A stretch of 46,222 nucleotides of DNA from DSXF01 sp964387495 (GCA_964387495.1 CAYLXB010000020.1:1-46222), one strand, 5' to 3'. Positions 32,415 to 41,934 are shown, counted from the stretch's first letter. Translations and numbers: made by a program. The notes: a model not told the origin generated them from the sequence alone.

Positions 32415-33731
32415 TTACGGCAGGTAGCGTGCCAGGGCAAAGTCCCAGCCGAGAGGCTTCAACAAGCGTCCTACAACAACGATCCGGCCGTTATCTTGGA
32501 GGGTGACTGCGCTGGCGAAATCATCCCCGCCGAAACTGGTCAGGAGTTTGCCGTCCCCGCTGAAGGAGGTGTCCAAAGCACCGGTGGAGCGATAACGCAC
32601 CAGCGCAAAATCACGCGAACCATCCTCGCCGCACGAGCCGACCGTCACGATCTTTCCATCAGACTGAATGACAAGGTCGTACAGGTGTTCATTGGTGCCC
32701 AGATTCGTGATCTGCCGGCCATCGCCGCTGAAGGTCGTATCCAAGGCGCCGTTCAGTTTCAGGCGCGCGACGGCGAAAAAGGAATCCGCGGCATAGGCCG
32801 TCCCGGCGATCAGGATCTTTCCATCCTCCTGAACCGCAATCGCAGTGGCATCCAGGTTGTAGGTGCTCCCGAAGGAAATCGTCTGCTTGCCGTCCCCGCT
32901 GAAAGCGGTATCCAAAGTACCATCGGTATTGAAACGGGCGATTTTCATGTAATCGTCCTCAAGGGCAGCCACAACCAAAATCTTTCCGTCCGGCTGCAGG
33001 GCCATATCGAAACAGGTGTCATCCATGCCAAAATCAACACTGGCCCTCCCCTTCCCTTTGAATGTCGGGTCGAGGCTGCCGTTCGCGTCCAGGCGATAGA
33101 CTGCAATATCGTAGTTGCTGCCGTTGTTCAAGTAGCCGCAGATTAGGATCTTGCCGTCCGGCTGGATGGCCAGACCGCCATAAGTGCCGTTATCGTCCAC
33201 ACCGTCATCGAGCAGGAATTTGCCATCCCTGCTAAAGGTCGTATCCAGCGCGCCTCTCGGTTTATAGCGCACCACAGCCAAATTCCCTTTTCCGCCCACT
33301 TCTATGGCATTCCCCGCGACAACGATCTTGCCATCAGGTTGAATGGCAACGGACAAAGCCTGGCCAAAGTCACCCAGGTTGGTGGTTAGTTTCCCATCCC
33401 CACTGAAAGCCGTGTCCAGCGCGCCGGTGGACAAATAGCGCGCCACTGCAAAATTGCCCATGCCTCCCGGACCGAAAGTATCAAAATGCTCCCCGACAAC
33501 GACGATTTTTCCATCCGGCTGGATGGCGACACCACGTCCATAGTCATTATTAAGTGCTCCCCCAATGTTCGTGATTTGTTTGCCATCCCCGCTGAAGGTG
33601 GTGTCCAGGTCGCCGCCAGCAGCCAGGGCAACCATCGTCCCCATGAGACTCAGCAGCATGGTCAGCAACATGGCACGCAGGCCATGTCGCTTTACGAAAA
33701 GATAAAACGGAAGCAGTGGTTTGGATAACAT
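32415..33731 (-). CDS. Secreted delta-60 repeat protein
   Basis: 438 residues. An N-terminal signal sequence (basic start, hydrophobic LRAMLLTMLLSLMGTMVALA, then AAGG) is followed by about seven delta-60 repeats (TIGR02608), each with GALDTTFSGDGK and AIQPDGKIVVVG. The repeats should form a beta-propeller-like fold. They occur in secreted proteins of many environmental bacteria and their role is unknown. AAAGGAGG precedes the ATG at 33731. It is transcribed divergently from sodN across a 248-base gap. Confidence 0.88.
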   Translation of the reverse strand: MLSKPLLPFYLFVKRHGLRAMLLTMLLSLMGTMVALAAGGDLDTTFSGDGKQITNIGGALNNDYGRGVAIQPDGKIVVVGEHFDTFGPGGMGNFAVARYLSTGALDTAFSGDGKLTTNLGDFGQALSVAIQPDGKIVVAGNAIEVGGKGNLAVVRYKPRGALDTTFSRDGKFLLDDGVDDNGTYGGLAIQPDGKILICGYLNNGSNYDIAVYRLDANGSLDPTFKGKGRASVDFGMDDTCFDMALQPDGKILVVAALEDDYMKIARFNTDGTLDTAFSGDGKQTISFGSTYNLDATAIAVQEDGKILIAGTAYAADSFFAVARLKLNGALDTTFSGDGRQITNLGTNEHLYDLVIQSDGKIVTVGSCGEDGSRDFALVRYRSTGALDTSFSGDGKLLTSFGGDDFASAVTLQDNGRIVVVGRLLKPLGWDFALARYLP

Positions 33732-33895
33732 ACGTACCTCCTTTTCTCGATTATCGCGCCGGCAACAACGGCCATTTCCTTAAGAAATTATTAATATATT
33801 CCATGCAAAAAAACAGCACGCGGTAATACACATTCCTCGTACATCCCTGAAATATATAAGTTTCGTATGAATCGCCCCTCCCGCAGGACGAATTC

Positions 33896-33925
33896 TTGAC
33901 AAAAAAGGTCTATGTCGGTTATTAT
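33896..33925 (+). promoter_or_regulatory. sodNX promoter
   Basis: TTGACA (33896-33901), an 18-base spacer and TATTAT (33920-33925), giving a leader of about 48 bases before the sodN ATG. I see no clear Nur-type palindrome. Confidence 0.7.
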
Positions 33926-33979
33926 GAATTTGTTCACAGAAATCTACCAAATCCCATTACCTGTTTGAAGGAGGACACC

Positions 33980-34480
33980 ATGTTCCATCAAATTCTGGAA
34001 AAACTGGATCAAAAGATTGGTTTCGAGCGCGCCAGCGCCCACTGCGATATCCCCTGCGGCATCTATGATCCCATCGTTGCCCAGATCAACGCCCTGACCG
34101 TGGTGCGCATGATCGACCTGATGAGCGCGCTGGAAAGCGGCGAGAAGAAGGAAAACCTGGAATACCACAACAGCCTGGGCCGTTACATCGCCGTCAAGGA
34201 AGAGCACGCCGAGAAAGCCAAGCACGAGATCCGTGTCATCTGGGGCGATTACCTGAAAGCCCAGCACCTGGAAAAGCACCCCAAGGCCCACGAACTGGTG
34301 CACAAGATCATGCAGCTGGGTTCCAAGTCCCGCCAGACCGCCAGCCGCGAGACCGCCCTTGAATTCGTGGAAGCCATCAACCAGTTCGCCGAGATCTTCT
34401 GGGAGACCAAGGGCATCGCTACCAAGCGCGCCAAGGCCCCCTACGCCCCCAACCTAGAACTCGTCTACCCTGTCCTTTAA
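33980..34480 (+). CDS. sodN: Nickel superoxide dismutase
   Basis: 166 residues; the start at 33980 has GAAGGAGG upstream. A 20-residue leader precedes HCDIPCGIYDP, the nickel hook: H21, C22, C26 and Y29 (His1, Cys2, Cys6 and Tyr9 of the mature enzyme). It disproportionates superoxide to O2 and H2O2. The leader must be removed so that the H21 amino group can bind nickel. The mature chain is 146 residues. The stop overlaps sodX (TAATG), the expected maturation protease. Identification is secure from the hook and the neighbour. Confidence 0.96.
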   Translation: MFHQILEKLDQKIGFERASAHCDIPCGIYDPIVAQINALTVVRMIDLMSALESGEKKENLEYHNSLGRYIAVKEEHAEKAKHEIRVIWGDYLKAQHLEKHPKAHELVHKIMQLGSKSRQTASRETALEFVEAINQFAEIFWETKGIATKRAKAPYAPNLELVYPVL

Positions 34481-34779
34481 TGCTGCGCATCCTGCGCGTG
34501 AGCGGGGACAGCCTCAGCCCCGAATACCGGGAAGGGGATTTCGTGGTCCTGGCCACACTCCCCTTCCTTTTGCGTCACCTCAAACCGGGTGATGTGATCG
34601 TCTTCCAGGACGCCCACTACGGCACGCTCATCAAGCGGGTCGAACGCCTGGAAGCGGACGGAGGCATCTTTGCCGTCGGGACGCATCCCCTCAGCCTGGA
34701 CAGCCGCCGCCTCGGCCCGGTCGCCCCCCAGGCGGTCACCGGCCGGGTACTCTGGCACATCCCCCGACCGCGGCCATAA
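34480..34779 (+). CDS. sodX: Nickel-type SOD maturation protease
   Basis: 99 residues, S24/S26 signal-peptidase-like. The serine nucleophile is S11 in SGDSLSP, and the general-base lysine is K52 in YGTLIKRV. The family cleaves the sodN leader to expose the His of the nickel hook. There is no membrane anchor, in keeping with cytoplasmic processing. It is translationally coupled to sodN by TAATG. Confidence 0.93.
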   Translation: MLRILRVSGDSLSPEYREGDFVVLATLPFLLRHLKPGDVIVFQDAHYGTLIKRVERLEADGGIFAVGTHPLSLDSRRLGPVAPQAVTGRVLWHIPRPRP

Positions 34780-34822
34780 CCTGCTTAGGAATAAATTCGT
34801 CGAGAAGCCCCCCTCTCCGGCA

Positions 34823-34850
34823 GGTGGAACCAGAACCATACGGTTCCACC
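34823..34850 (+). terminator. Hairpin after sodX
   Basis: GGTGGAACC (34823-34831) pairs with GGTTCCACC (34842-34850), loop 10, 43 bases after the sodX stop. No T-run. Confidence 0.5.
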
Positions 34851-34885
34851 CAACCGCCTGCTAGACTAGGAAAACTCTCACCTGT

Positions 34886-34922
34886 CCTCCCCCAAATTGC
34901 AGAGAGCGCAATTTGAGGGAGG
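34886..34922 (+). terminator. Second strong hairpin in the sodX downstream gap
   Basis: CCTCCCCCAAATTGC (34886-34900) with GCAATTTGAGGGAGG (34908-34922): 15 bp with one mismatch, loop 7. The remainder of the gap to 35106 is GC-rich and holds no gene I can support. Confidence 0.5.
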
Positions 34923-35106
34923 TGCCGCAGGCGGAGGGGGCCGCCTTAGCGCACACAGCGCCCCGCAAGGCGCAAGGAACCACCTTCGCGCAACATCCCA
35001 TTCACCCGGAACTTTTTTTCATCCGGCGGCGTCATCAAACCAGCAGGAGGCCGCCGGCTTCATCTGGCAGTCCCTTCCTGCCCTTACTCAGGAAAGGATG
35101 GTTTCC

Positions 35107-36150
35107 ATGTTCAAGATTTCCCGAACGGGCAAGTGGAGTGCCTTGCTGGTATTGGCCCTGTTATTGAGCAGCACATTCTCCACGGGCGCCGTGCAGGCGC
35201 GTGACGAGCGCCCGCCGGTCGAGTACTTCGCCGGCCTCGTCCCCACCACCGTCTTCCCCCAGGGGACAGTCCCCATCAAACGCATCGTCTACATCTGGAC
35301 GGGCGTAAGCGGGGCGACCAAATACCAGTTGCAGCTGGAGCGGGGCGGCGAATATCTGATCAGCCGCGAGTTCAGCGCGAGTATCTGCACCTCCGGCACC
35401 TGCTCCGTCAAGCCCGCCCTGATCCTGTCTGACGGCAATTACAACTGGAGGGTGCGCACCTACACCTCCGGCAGTTACCAGTCTTATAGTGCCTGGCAGT
35501 CCTTCACGGTCTCCACCGCTTCCGAGGAAGGTTTCTACTCATCCTTCAACAACAATGCCGAAGGCTGGGTGGTGCATAAAGGCACCTGGTTCCTGGACAA
35601 CGGAGCCTATTACGCCACCCACGGCGTGGAAGGCCGGGCTGCCACCATCAGCCATCTGGACAGTTACAGCACCCTCACCTTCGAGGCGCGCATGAAGCGC
35701 AGCGGCTGTCCCGGCTGTGCCAACGTCCTTGCCATCCGCGGCAATCCCATCCTCGACTGGACGGGCTGGTGGAACACCGAATACACTTTTGACTATACGA
35801 ATAACGGCCTATTCTCCGTCTGGAAGGACCACTACGGCTCCTACACTGCCCTGCAGAACTGGACCTACACCTCCGCCATCAACCAGGGTGGCTGGAACAT
35901 CCTCACGGTGACTGCCAACGGCAGCAAGTTGAAGTTCTACATCAACGGCGTGCTGGTCTGGACTGGTAGTGACTTGGCCTATTCGAGCGGGCGGGTCGGC
36001 ATTGGCATGTACCGCAGCCCGAACAGTACCGGTGATACGCTCTGGGTGGACTGGGCTCAACTGGACACCTACGTGGCGGATACTGCCAGGGATGAAGTGG
36101 TGGTGCCGGGCGTGGTGGTCGGCGGGGGCGACCGCAACACATCCCCATAA
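35107..36150 (+). CDS. Secreted fibronectin-like/laminin-G-like protein
   Basis: 347 residues. The start at 35107 is preferred because AGGAAAGG lies about 9 bases upstream; an alternative ATG at 35098 is too close to it. Signal peptide: KWSALLVLALLLSSTFSTGAVQA. The next ~110 residues look like a fibronectin III-type domain (YIWTGVSGATKYQLQLERG, YNWRVRTYTSGSY). The C-terminal ~180 residues look like a concanavalin/laminin-G or 3-keto-disaccharide hydrolase (DUF1080-like) beta-sandwich (WVVHKGTWFLDNGAYYATHG, LKFYINGVLVWTGSD). It probably binds glycans or the cell surface; no catalytic residues were identified. Confidence 0.78.
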   Translation: MFKISRTGKWSALLVLALLLSSTFSTGAVQARDERPPVEYFAGLVPTTVFPQGTVPIKRIVYIWTGVSGATKYQLQLERGGEYLISREFSASICTSGTCSVKPALILSDGNYNWRVRTYTSGSYQSYSAWQSFTVSTASEEGFYSSFNNNAEGWVVHKGTWFLDNGAYYATHGVEGRAATISHLDSYSTLTFEARMKRSGCPGCANVLAIRGNPILDWTGWWNTEYTFDYTNNGLFSVWKDHYGSYTALQNWTYTSAINQGGWNILTVTANGSKLKFYINGVLVWTGSDLAYSSGRVGIGMYRSPNSTGDTLWVDWAQLDTYVADTARDEVVVPGVVVGGGDRNTSP

Positions 36151-36162
36151 CATTCAGGATCG

Positions 36163-36200
36163 ACTGGCTCCTGCCGGATATTGCGCCGGCAGGAGCCAGT
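36163..36200 (+). terminator. Strong terminator of the laminin-G-like gene
   Basis: ACTGGCTCCTGCCGG (36163-36177) pairs perfectly with its complement (36186-36200), 15 bp, loop 8, followed by TTCTT. It separates convergent genes. Confidence 0.85.
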
Positions 36201-36224
36201 TTCTTCCCATTCCAGGGGGTCGGT

Positions 36225-37268
36225 TCAGGGTTTCAGCTCGAATTCGTGGATGGTTTCATATTTGCCGCCCATCACCACATTCACCCGGCGGGCGTCCAGT
36301 TCGTAGACCACCGACCACTGGGTCGGATAATAACCCGCCTGCGAGACCTCCCGCAGCAGATCCAGGGCTGAAGCCGGGTCCAGTTCCCCCCCGCTTTCCA
36401 TCAAGGTCGCCTGGATGCGCTCATAGCGTTGGCAGGGTTCCGGGTTCGCCAGCAGGAAATTGGTGGCTGCCTGCCAGGGGTACTCATTCCAAAATATCTT
36501 CACTTCCCCCTTGTACAACTCAATCACTGCGGAATGTCCGCCGGAGTCTGCCGCCAGGTAGTGCAGGGGCGGGCCGCCTCCCATGGCGAGGTTGTATTGC
36601 CCGAAGATCGCCGCAGCCTGCTCCACCGTGGCCGCCCGGTCGAGCGCCAGCCGGAGGATGGCCAGCGAATCGATCGTCTGCTTGGCCGGGTCGGAAGGTC
36701 CGTCTGCCGCAGGGACGGCCGCCATGCCGATGGAAAGCCCCTTCTCGTTCATGCCGTCGAAGGGCAGCCAGGGCGCTTCCAGCAGCGCGGCGCGCTCCTC
36801 GAGAGGCAGCGCCGTGATCTCCGCCGCAGTCTCATCCCGGAAGCCCAGGTAGGCAATGTCCACCATCGAGACGGAGGCGTAGCCGTCCGGTGGGTCGGTG
36901 AATAGCAAAAGCGCTGGGCTGTATTCCCAGTCGAAATTCCGCCCGCTGAGCGAAGCCCCCGGTCGTCCCAGGGCGGCAAAGAGCGAGCAGGCCCAGGCCG
37001 GGCAGGATTCGGCGCTCTTCCGGGGCGCTTCCCACAGCCCCGCGGCCGGCGGCAGCTCGCCATAGCCCCCGCTATAATGCATGCTGTACAGCGGGTGGGG
37101 ATCGACCAGGGCCAGACTGGAGAGTGTTGCAGCCTGGGCTTCGGTCATATCGGCGGCCTGGGCCGTGGCGGGCAGAGGGGCTTGCGTTTCCGGTGTGTCC
37201 ATCGCCGCCGGGGACCGGCAGCAGGCAAGCAGCGCGGAAGATATGAGGAGGAATAGGAACCGTTTCAT
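36225..37268 (-). CDS. C45/choloylglycine hydrolase-type amidohydrolase lipoprotein
   Basis: 347 residues from the ATG at 37268; an alternative start is four codons upstream. Lipoprotein signal MKRFLFLLISSALLACC with the lipid Cys at 16. The Ntn-hydrolase core has nucleophile C94 (AWACSLFAAL) and SGRNFDWE (R110, N111, D113), as in the linear-amide C-N hydrolase/acyl-transferase C45 group. In most of these the Cys becomes N-terminal after cleavage; here it follows ~90 residues of lead sequence, so processing or a membrane-anchored pro-form is implied. Substrate unknown, possibly an N-acyl amide. It is the last gene of the minus-strand run. Confidence 0.72.
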   Translation of the reverse strand: MKRFLFLLISSALLACCRSPAAMDTPETQAPLPATAQAADMTEAQAATLSSLALVDPHPLYSMHYSGGYGELPPAAGLWEAPRKSAESCPAWACSLFAALGRPGASLSGRNFDWEYSPALLLFTDPPDGYASVSMVDIAYLGFRDETAAEITALPLEERAALLEAPWLPFDGMNEKGLSIGMAAVPAADGPSDPAKQTIDSLAILRLALDRAATVEQAAAIFGQYNLAMGGGPPLHYLAADSGGHSAVIELYKGEVKIFWNEYPWQAATNFLLANPEPCQRYERIQATLMESGGELDPASALDLLREVSQAGYYPTQWSVVYELDARRVNVVMGGKYETIHEFELKP

Positions 37269-37449
37269 GGTTCTTATCATAGCGCATCCGCCCCCAAAAG
37301 GCATTGGACAGGTGAATGATTTCCAACTGCCCCCCAGTAAAACAGTTCCAGGAATGTAACCTGCCGCCCAAGCGCCGCCCGCAAAAAAATCGCTCGTCCT
37401 CCGCGCAAACGGATCGGGGGGGGCATAAAGATGCGCTGTTACAAGGCGC

Positions 37450-39000
37450 TCACTGGGATTCTTCGGGCTGGGCCGTCGGCGATTGCAATTTGATCTGCCG
37501 CAGGAGCCAGCCGCTGAAAGCCAGCATCAGGCAGACCCACAGCCCGGCTCCCGCCGCCACGCTGAAAGCCCCCGCCACCCCGGTTACTGTGTAGATGGAT
37601 TGGATCGATTCCAGCAGGCCGGTTTCAGCCGCGGCCGAGGCGGCATAAGTGGAGGAAACCATTAGCGGCGCAATAGCAGGGATGATGACCAGCACAATGA
37701 TGAGCGAGGGGGCAACCGAAAGGGCCGTCAGCACCCCTCCCCAGATCGTGATCCGCAGTCCCAGGCTGGCCAGGCCCTTCAGGTCCAGCAGGAAGGGCCG
37801 CGTCGGGGTGGCGGACAGGGCCGCCGTAAAGCCCGCCGCGCGCTTCGTCAGCCAGGTCGCCAGCCAGAGGTAACCGGCCGTGATGGCCAGCACCAGCGCC
37901 AGGCGGGGCAGGTAGGTCAGGAACGAGGCCGTGGGCATGGTCGGCAGGAACCAGGTGGACATCAGGCCGAAGACCCCCACGAAGACGGCCGGCAGGAAAG
38001 CCCACACGACTGGCAGCCAGGCAGGAGGTGTCTTCTGCTCTGGGAAGGCGGTCCGCAGCCGTCCGTATAGCCGCCATGTCAGCCAGGCCAGGCAGGCCGC
38101 CGGCAGCAGGCGCACGCTGAACAGCACGATCTGCCAGGGAAGCGCCAGGTAGGAAAAGGTCTGCGGGATCGCCAGGGCCAGCGCCCAAAAGGCCGAAACG
38201 GCCGCCGCCACCGCGGCAGCGTACAGCCTCAGGTGGCAGGGCGGCTCAGTGCGCCGGATGCGTTCCAGTCCCCAGGCCAGCCACCCGCTTGTCAGGAATG
38301 CCGCCAGCAGGCCGGTCAGCATCGGGATGAGCGAGACCCCCACCACCGGGAAGGTGACCGCCAGGGAATACTCCTCGATGGGCTGGCGGGCAGTCTCGGT
38401 CAGCAGGGCATACAGCACCAGGTGCACCAGTGCCAGGATCAAGCCGAAGAGGAAGGCCGTCCAGCGAAACCCGAGCGCCTCAGCAGGTGACTCGTCGGTC
38501 AATGCCCATTCGGCCAGGGGCAGGCGCGGCGAGGCCAAGCCCCCCAGGAAACCGAGCAGCATGCCAGATAACCCCAGCGCCAGCCAGCCCAGGTAGACCA
38601 GGTAGATGACGTTGATCACCGGTTCAGCAACCAGGTAAAGGTACTGCGCCTCGTCCATAGCCGGGGCATAGCCATGCGCCAGCAGGGCACGGCAGGCATA
38701 CACACCCGCAGCCGGAGCGCCATAAGTACAAAAGGCAAGGCTGGCGGCCAGCAGCCCCGCCGCAGCACCCGAAAGGCCGCGGCGTGCCCGTCGCGGCTCG
38801 GGAGAGAGCCACCCCGCCAGGAATCCGGTCAGGAGTAGCAGCAAGGCCGTCAGGCCGATCCCCATCCAGGCCAGGCGTTCATCGCCGCCCTGCCATCCGG
38901 GCACATAACGGGCAGGGAATACGACATACAGGGGGTAATACAGGCTGGAGGCGGCCGCCAGGCCCCCCAGGAAACCGATCAGGGTGGTACGCAGGCTCAT
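37450..39000 (-). CDS. Polytopic membrane protein of unknown function
   Basis: 516 residues from the ATG at 39000, which has GGAAGGAG upstream. I estimate about 12 hydrophobic helices, many rich in Ala, Leu and Gly. No transporter signature or catalytic motif recognised. It lies 65 bases after malQ on the same strand and may be read from the glycogen operon. The 37269-37449 gap downstream contains nothing identifiable. Confidence 0.75.
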   Translation of the reverse strand: MSLRTTLIGFLGGLAAASSLYYPLYVVFPARYVPGWQGGDERLAWMGIGLTALLLLLTGFLAGWLSPEPRRARRGLSGAAAGLLAASLAFCTYGAPAAGVYACRALLAHGYAPAMDEAQYLYLVAEPVINVIYLVYLGWLALGLSGMLLGFLGGLASPRLPLAEWALTDESPAEALGFRWTAFLFGLILALVHLVLYALLTETARQPIEEYSLAVTFPVVGVSLIPMLTGLLAAFLTSGWLAWGLERIRRTEPPCHLRLYAAAVAAAVSAFWALALAIPQTFSYLALPWQIVLFSVRLLPAACLAWLTWRLYGRLRTAFPEQKTPPAWLPVVWAFLPAVFVGVFGLMSTWFLPTMPTASFLTYLPRLALVLAITAGYLWLATWLTKRAAGFTAALSATPTRPFLLDLKGLASLGLRITIWGGVLTALSVAPSLIIVLVIIPAIAPLMVSSTYAASAAAETGLLESIQSIYTVTGVAGAFSVAAGAGLWVCLMLAFSGWLLRQIKLQSPTAQPEESQ

Positions 39001-39065
39001 GGCATGCTCCTTCCGGTCAAGGCAGGTTTGCGCCCCCATGCTAAAACAAAAACAGGTAACCGGTC

Positions 39066-40565
39066 TTACTGCTCCCGCGTCAAACGGCTGTACAACCAGT
39101 TCAGCGCGCGGATCCTGTTCTGCAGGTCAGGGCTGAGGGCGGAGGCCGGCATGCGCCACCTCCAATTGCCCGATTCTCGGCCCGGGTAGTTCATCCGCGC
39201 CTGCGTATCCAGTCCGAGCAGGTCCTGCATGGTGGTCAGGGAAAAGACCGCCGTCGAGGACCAGGCCGCGCGCACCAGATTCCACGGGAAGGGCCGCGCA
39301 TCGCGCTCCAGGTACTGGTCCGCAAAATCGCGCTCGGCGGGCGGCGCGTTGCGGTACCAGCCCAGGGATGTGTCGTTATCGTGCGTGCCGGTGTAGACCA
39401 CGCAGTTCGCCGGGTAATGGTGCGGCAGGAAGGGATTCTCCGGCCCGGAAAAGGCAAACTGCAAGATCTTCATCCCCGGCAGGGCGAACTGGTCGCGCAG
39501 GGCTACCACGTCCGGCGTGATCTCGCCCAAATCTTCGGCGATGATTGGCAGTTCTCCCAGCGCCTGGTTCAGGGCGGTGAACAAATCCGCACCCGGGCCG
39601 GGTACCCAGCGCCCAATCTCCGCGGTCGGGTTGCCCGCTGGCACTTCCCAGTACCCGGCAAAGCCCCGGAAATGGTCCAGCCGGACGATGTCCACCATCT
39701 GCAGGGTGGCGCGCATCCGCGCGATCCACCAGGCGTAACCATCCCGCTGGTGGATATCCCAGCGGTACAGCGGGTTGCCCCACAACTGCCCGGTGGGCGA
39801 GAAATAGTCGGGCGGCACCCCCGCCACCACGCTCGGCTTGCCTTCCGCGTCCAGGTAGAACAGCTCCGGCCGGGTCCACACATCCGAACTGTCGTAGGCG
39901 ACAAAGATGGGGATGTCCCCGATGATCCTCAGGCCCAGGCTGTGGGCATGCGCCCGCAGGCGCCCCCACTGGCGGAAGAAGATGAACTGTCGGAACTTCT
40001 GGCGGGTCACCGCCGGTGCCAGTCGCTCGCGGGCGGCGGCCAGGGCCTGCGGTTCACGCGCGCGCAGCGGAGCCGGCCAGCGCTCCCACGAAGCGCCCCC
40101 GTGGTCTTCCTTCAGGGCCATGAAGAGCGCAAAATCCTCCAGCCAGGCGCTCCGGGCTGCACAAAAATCATCATACTCCTGTCGCAGTCCGGGTGGCGGA
40201 TTGTGCTCGAACTGGATCGCGGCTCGATCCAGCACGCCCAGCTTCCACCAGATGACCGGCCCAAAATCCACCCGCCCGTCCGGGAAGGCCGGCAGTTCGA
40301 TCAGGTCGTTCGAACTCAGCAGCCCGTCTTCGAGTAGCAGCGCAGGGCTGATCAGGTACGGGTTGCCGGCAAAGGCCGAAAAGCACTGGTAAGGCGAATC
40401 ACCGTAGCCGGTGGGGCCAAGCGGCAGCACCTGCCAGAGCGCGCAGCCCGCCCCGGCCAGGAAATCGAGAAAAGCATAAGCCTGCTGGCCGAGGTCTCCA
40501 ATACCGTAGGGGCCGGGCAGGCTGGTGGGATGCAGGAGGATTCCGGAACTGCGTTCAAATTTCAT
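39066..40565 (-). CDS. malQ: 4-alpha-glucanotransferase
   Basis: 499 residues, GH77. Landmarks: GILLHPTSLPGPYGIGDLG at the N-terminus, WQVLPLGPTGYGDSPY, VRLDHFRGF with the nucleophile Asp, IAEDLGEITPDV with the acid/base Glu, and YTGTHDNDTSLGW. It transfers alpha-1,4-glucan segments, acting on glycogen and maltodextrins. The start at 40565 lies inside the glgC 3' end (11-base overlap), so the two are coupled. Confidence 0.95.
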   Translation of the reverse strand: MKFERSSGILLHPTSLPGPYGIGDLGQQAYAFLDFLAGAGCALWQVLPLGPTGYGDSPYQCFSAFAGNPYLISPALLLEDGLLSSNDLIELPAFPDGRVDFGPVIWWKLGVLDRAAIQFEHNPPPGLRQEYDDFCAARSAWLEDFALFMALKEDHGGASWERWPAPLRAREPQALAAARERLAPAVTRQKFRQFIFFRQWGRLRAHAHSLGLRIIGDIPIFVAYDSSDVWTRPELFYLDAEGKPSVVAGVPPDYFSPTGQLWGNPLYRWDIHQRDGYAWWIARMRATLQMVDIVRLDHFRGFAGYWEVPAGNPTAEIGRWVPGPGADLFTALNQALGELPIIAEDLGEITPDVVALRDQFALPGMKILQFAFSGPENPFLPHHYPANCVVYTGTHDNDTSLGWYRNAPPAERDFADQYLERDARPFPWNLVRAAWSSTAVFSLTTMQDLLGLDTQARMNYPGRESGNWRWRMPASALSPDLQNRIRALNWLYSRLTREQ

Positions 40566-41817
40566 AGGGTTGGCGCCTCGTTTCGATGGTTTCACCGGCC
40601 TTGATTGGGCCGGCTGGAATGTCTTCGGGGATCACATCACTGCCAATCACCGCTCCCGGTTCCACGATCAACCCGGCCGGAAGGATGCTGTTCTTGCCCA
40701 CCAGCGCCAGCCGCAGGCCCGAATTGCCCTCCGGCGCGCCGATGCGGGCGTGTGCGCCGACGTGCACGTGCTTGTCCAGGATGGCACGTTCGACCGTGGC
40801 CCCCGGTTCGATGATGCAGTCGGTAAGCACGATCGACTCGCGCACGATCGCTCCCCTGCGCACCACCACCCCCGGCGAGAGGACGCTGCGTTCCACCCGT
40901 GCCCCGCGCTCGATCACGCACCCGCCGGAGAGCATCGCGTTGACGACCCGCGCTCCCGCGATAACCAGGGCGGGAGGACGCTCTTCGGTTTTGGTGTGGA
41001 CCACCCACGAGCGGTCGTTCAGGTGGAGTTCGTCCGTCCCATCCAGCAGGTCCATGTGGGCCTGCCAGTACGATTCGATCGTCCCAACATCCACCCAGTA
41101 GCCGGTGTAGGGAAAGGCGAACAGGCGTGCGCCCCCTTCCACCAAGTTGGGGAGGATGTTCTTGCCAAAGTCATGGGCCGAATTTTTCCGGCGGCTGTCC
41201 TCCCAGAGCACCTTGTCGAGCACATCGCGGTTAAAGAGGTAAACGCCCATGTTGGCCAGGTTGGAGGGCGGTTCCGGCGGTTTTTCCACGAAGGAAGTGA
41301 TCCGGTACGAATCATCCACCGCCAGGATGCCGAAGCGCGAGGCATCCTCCATGGGGACGCGGATGGTGGCAATGGTCACATCCGCCTTGTGGTCCATGTG
41401 AAAGGTGATCAGGGCATCGTAATCCATCGAGTAGATATGGTCGCCGGAAAGGATGAGGATCAAATCCGGCGATCCCTGCTTGACAAAGGTAAAGTTCTGC
41501 TGGACGGCATCGGCCGTGCCGGCATACCAGTCCGCGTTGTAACGGGCTTTGAAGGGCGTCAGGATGCGCACACCGCCGGTGAAATCGCGGTTCAGATCCC
41601 AGGGGCCGCCCGCCCCGATGTGTTCGATCAGCGACTGGGGGCGGTATTGCGCCAGCAGCATCACATCGAAGATGCCCGAATTGACGCAGTTCGACAGCGT
41701 AAAGTCAATGATGCGGTACTTGCCGGCAAAAGGGACGGCCGGTTTGGTACGTTTGACGGTCAGGACGCTCAGGCGGGATCCCTCCCCACCGGCCAGGATG
41801 ACTGCGCGAGTTTTCAT
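40555..41817 (-). CDS. glgC: Glucose-1-phosphate adenylyltransferase
   Basis: 420 residues. VILAGGEGSRLSVLT is the nucleotide-binding start, with KPAVPFAGKYRIIDFTLSN, WYAGTADAVQQN, ILSGDHIYSMDY and SFVEKPP. A C-terminal left-handed beta helix (hexapeptide pattern) ends the protein. It makes ADP-glucose for glycogen synthase. GAAGAGGT precedes the ATG. A terminator lies between glgA and glgC, so it probably has its own promoter or depends on read-through. Confidence 0.95.
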   Translation of the reverse strand: MKTRAVILAGGEGSRLSVLTVKRTKPAVPFAGKYRIIDFTLSNCVNSGIFDVMLLAQYRPQSLIEHIGAGGPWDLNRDFTGGVRILTPFKARYNADWYAGTADAVQQNFTFVKQGSPDLILILSGDHIYSMDYDALITFHMDHKADVTIATIRVPMEDASRFGILAVDDSYRITSFVEKPPEPPSNLANMGVYLFNRDVLDKVLWEDSRRKNSAHDFGKNILPNLVEGGARLFAFPYTGYWVDVGTIESYWQAHMDLLDGTDELHLNDRSWVVHTKTEERPPALVIAGARVVNAMLSGGCVIERGARVERSVLSPGVVVRRGAIVRESIVLTDCIIEPGATVERAILDKHVHVGAHARIGAPEGNSGLRLALVGKNSILPAGLIVEPGAVIGSDVIPEDIPAGPIKAGETIETRRQPYEI

Positions 41818-41900
41818 GGTGACCTCTTCCCAATGATACGAAAACAGGTAAAGTGTAGGGCACGATCAAAGGTAAAGCACCAAAGAAACATAAACCAAAA

Positions 41901-41928
41901 GGCTGGCCGGGGTCTCGCCGGGCCAGCC
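41901..41928 (-). terminator. Terminator between glgA and glgC
   Basis: GGCTGGCC (41901-41908) pairs with GGCCAGCC (41921-41928). On the minus strand it is followed by TTTTGGTTT and lies directly after the glgA stop. Confidence 0.75.
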
Positions 41929-41934
41929 CGCTTG

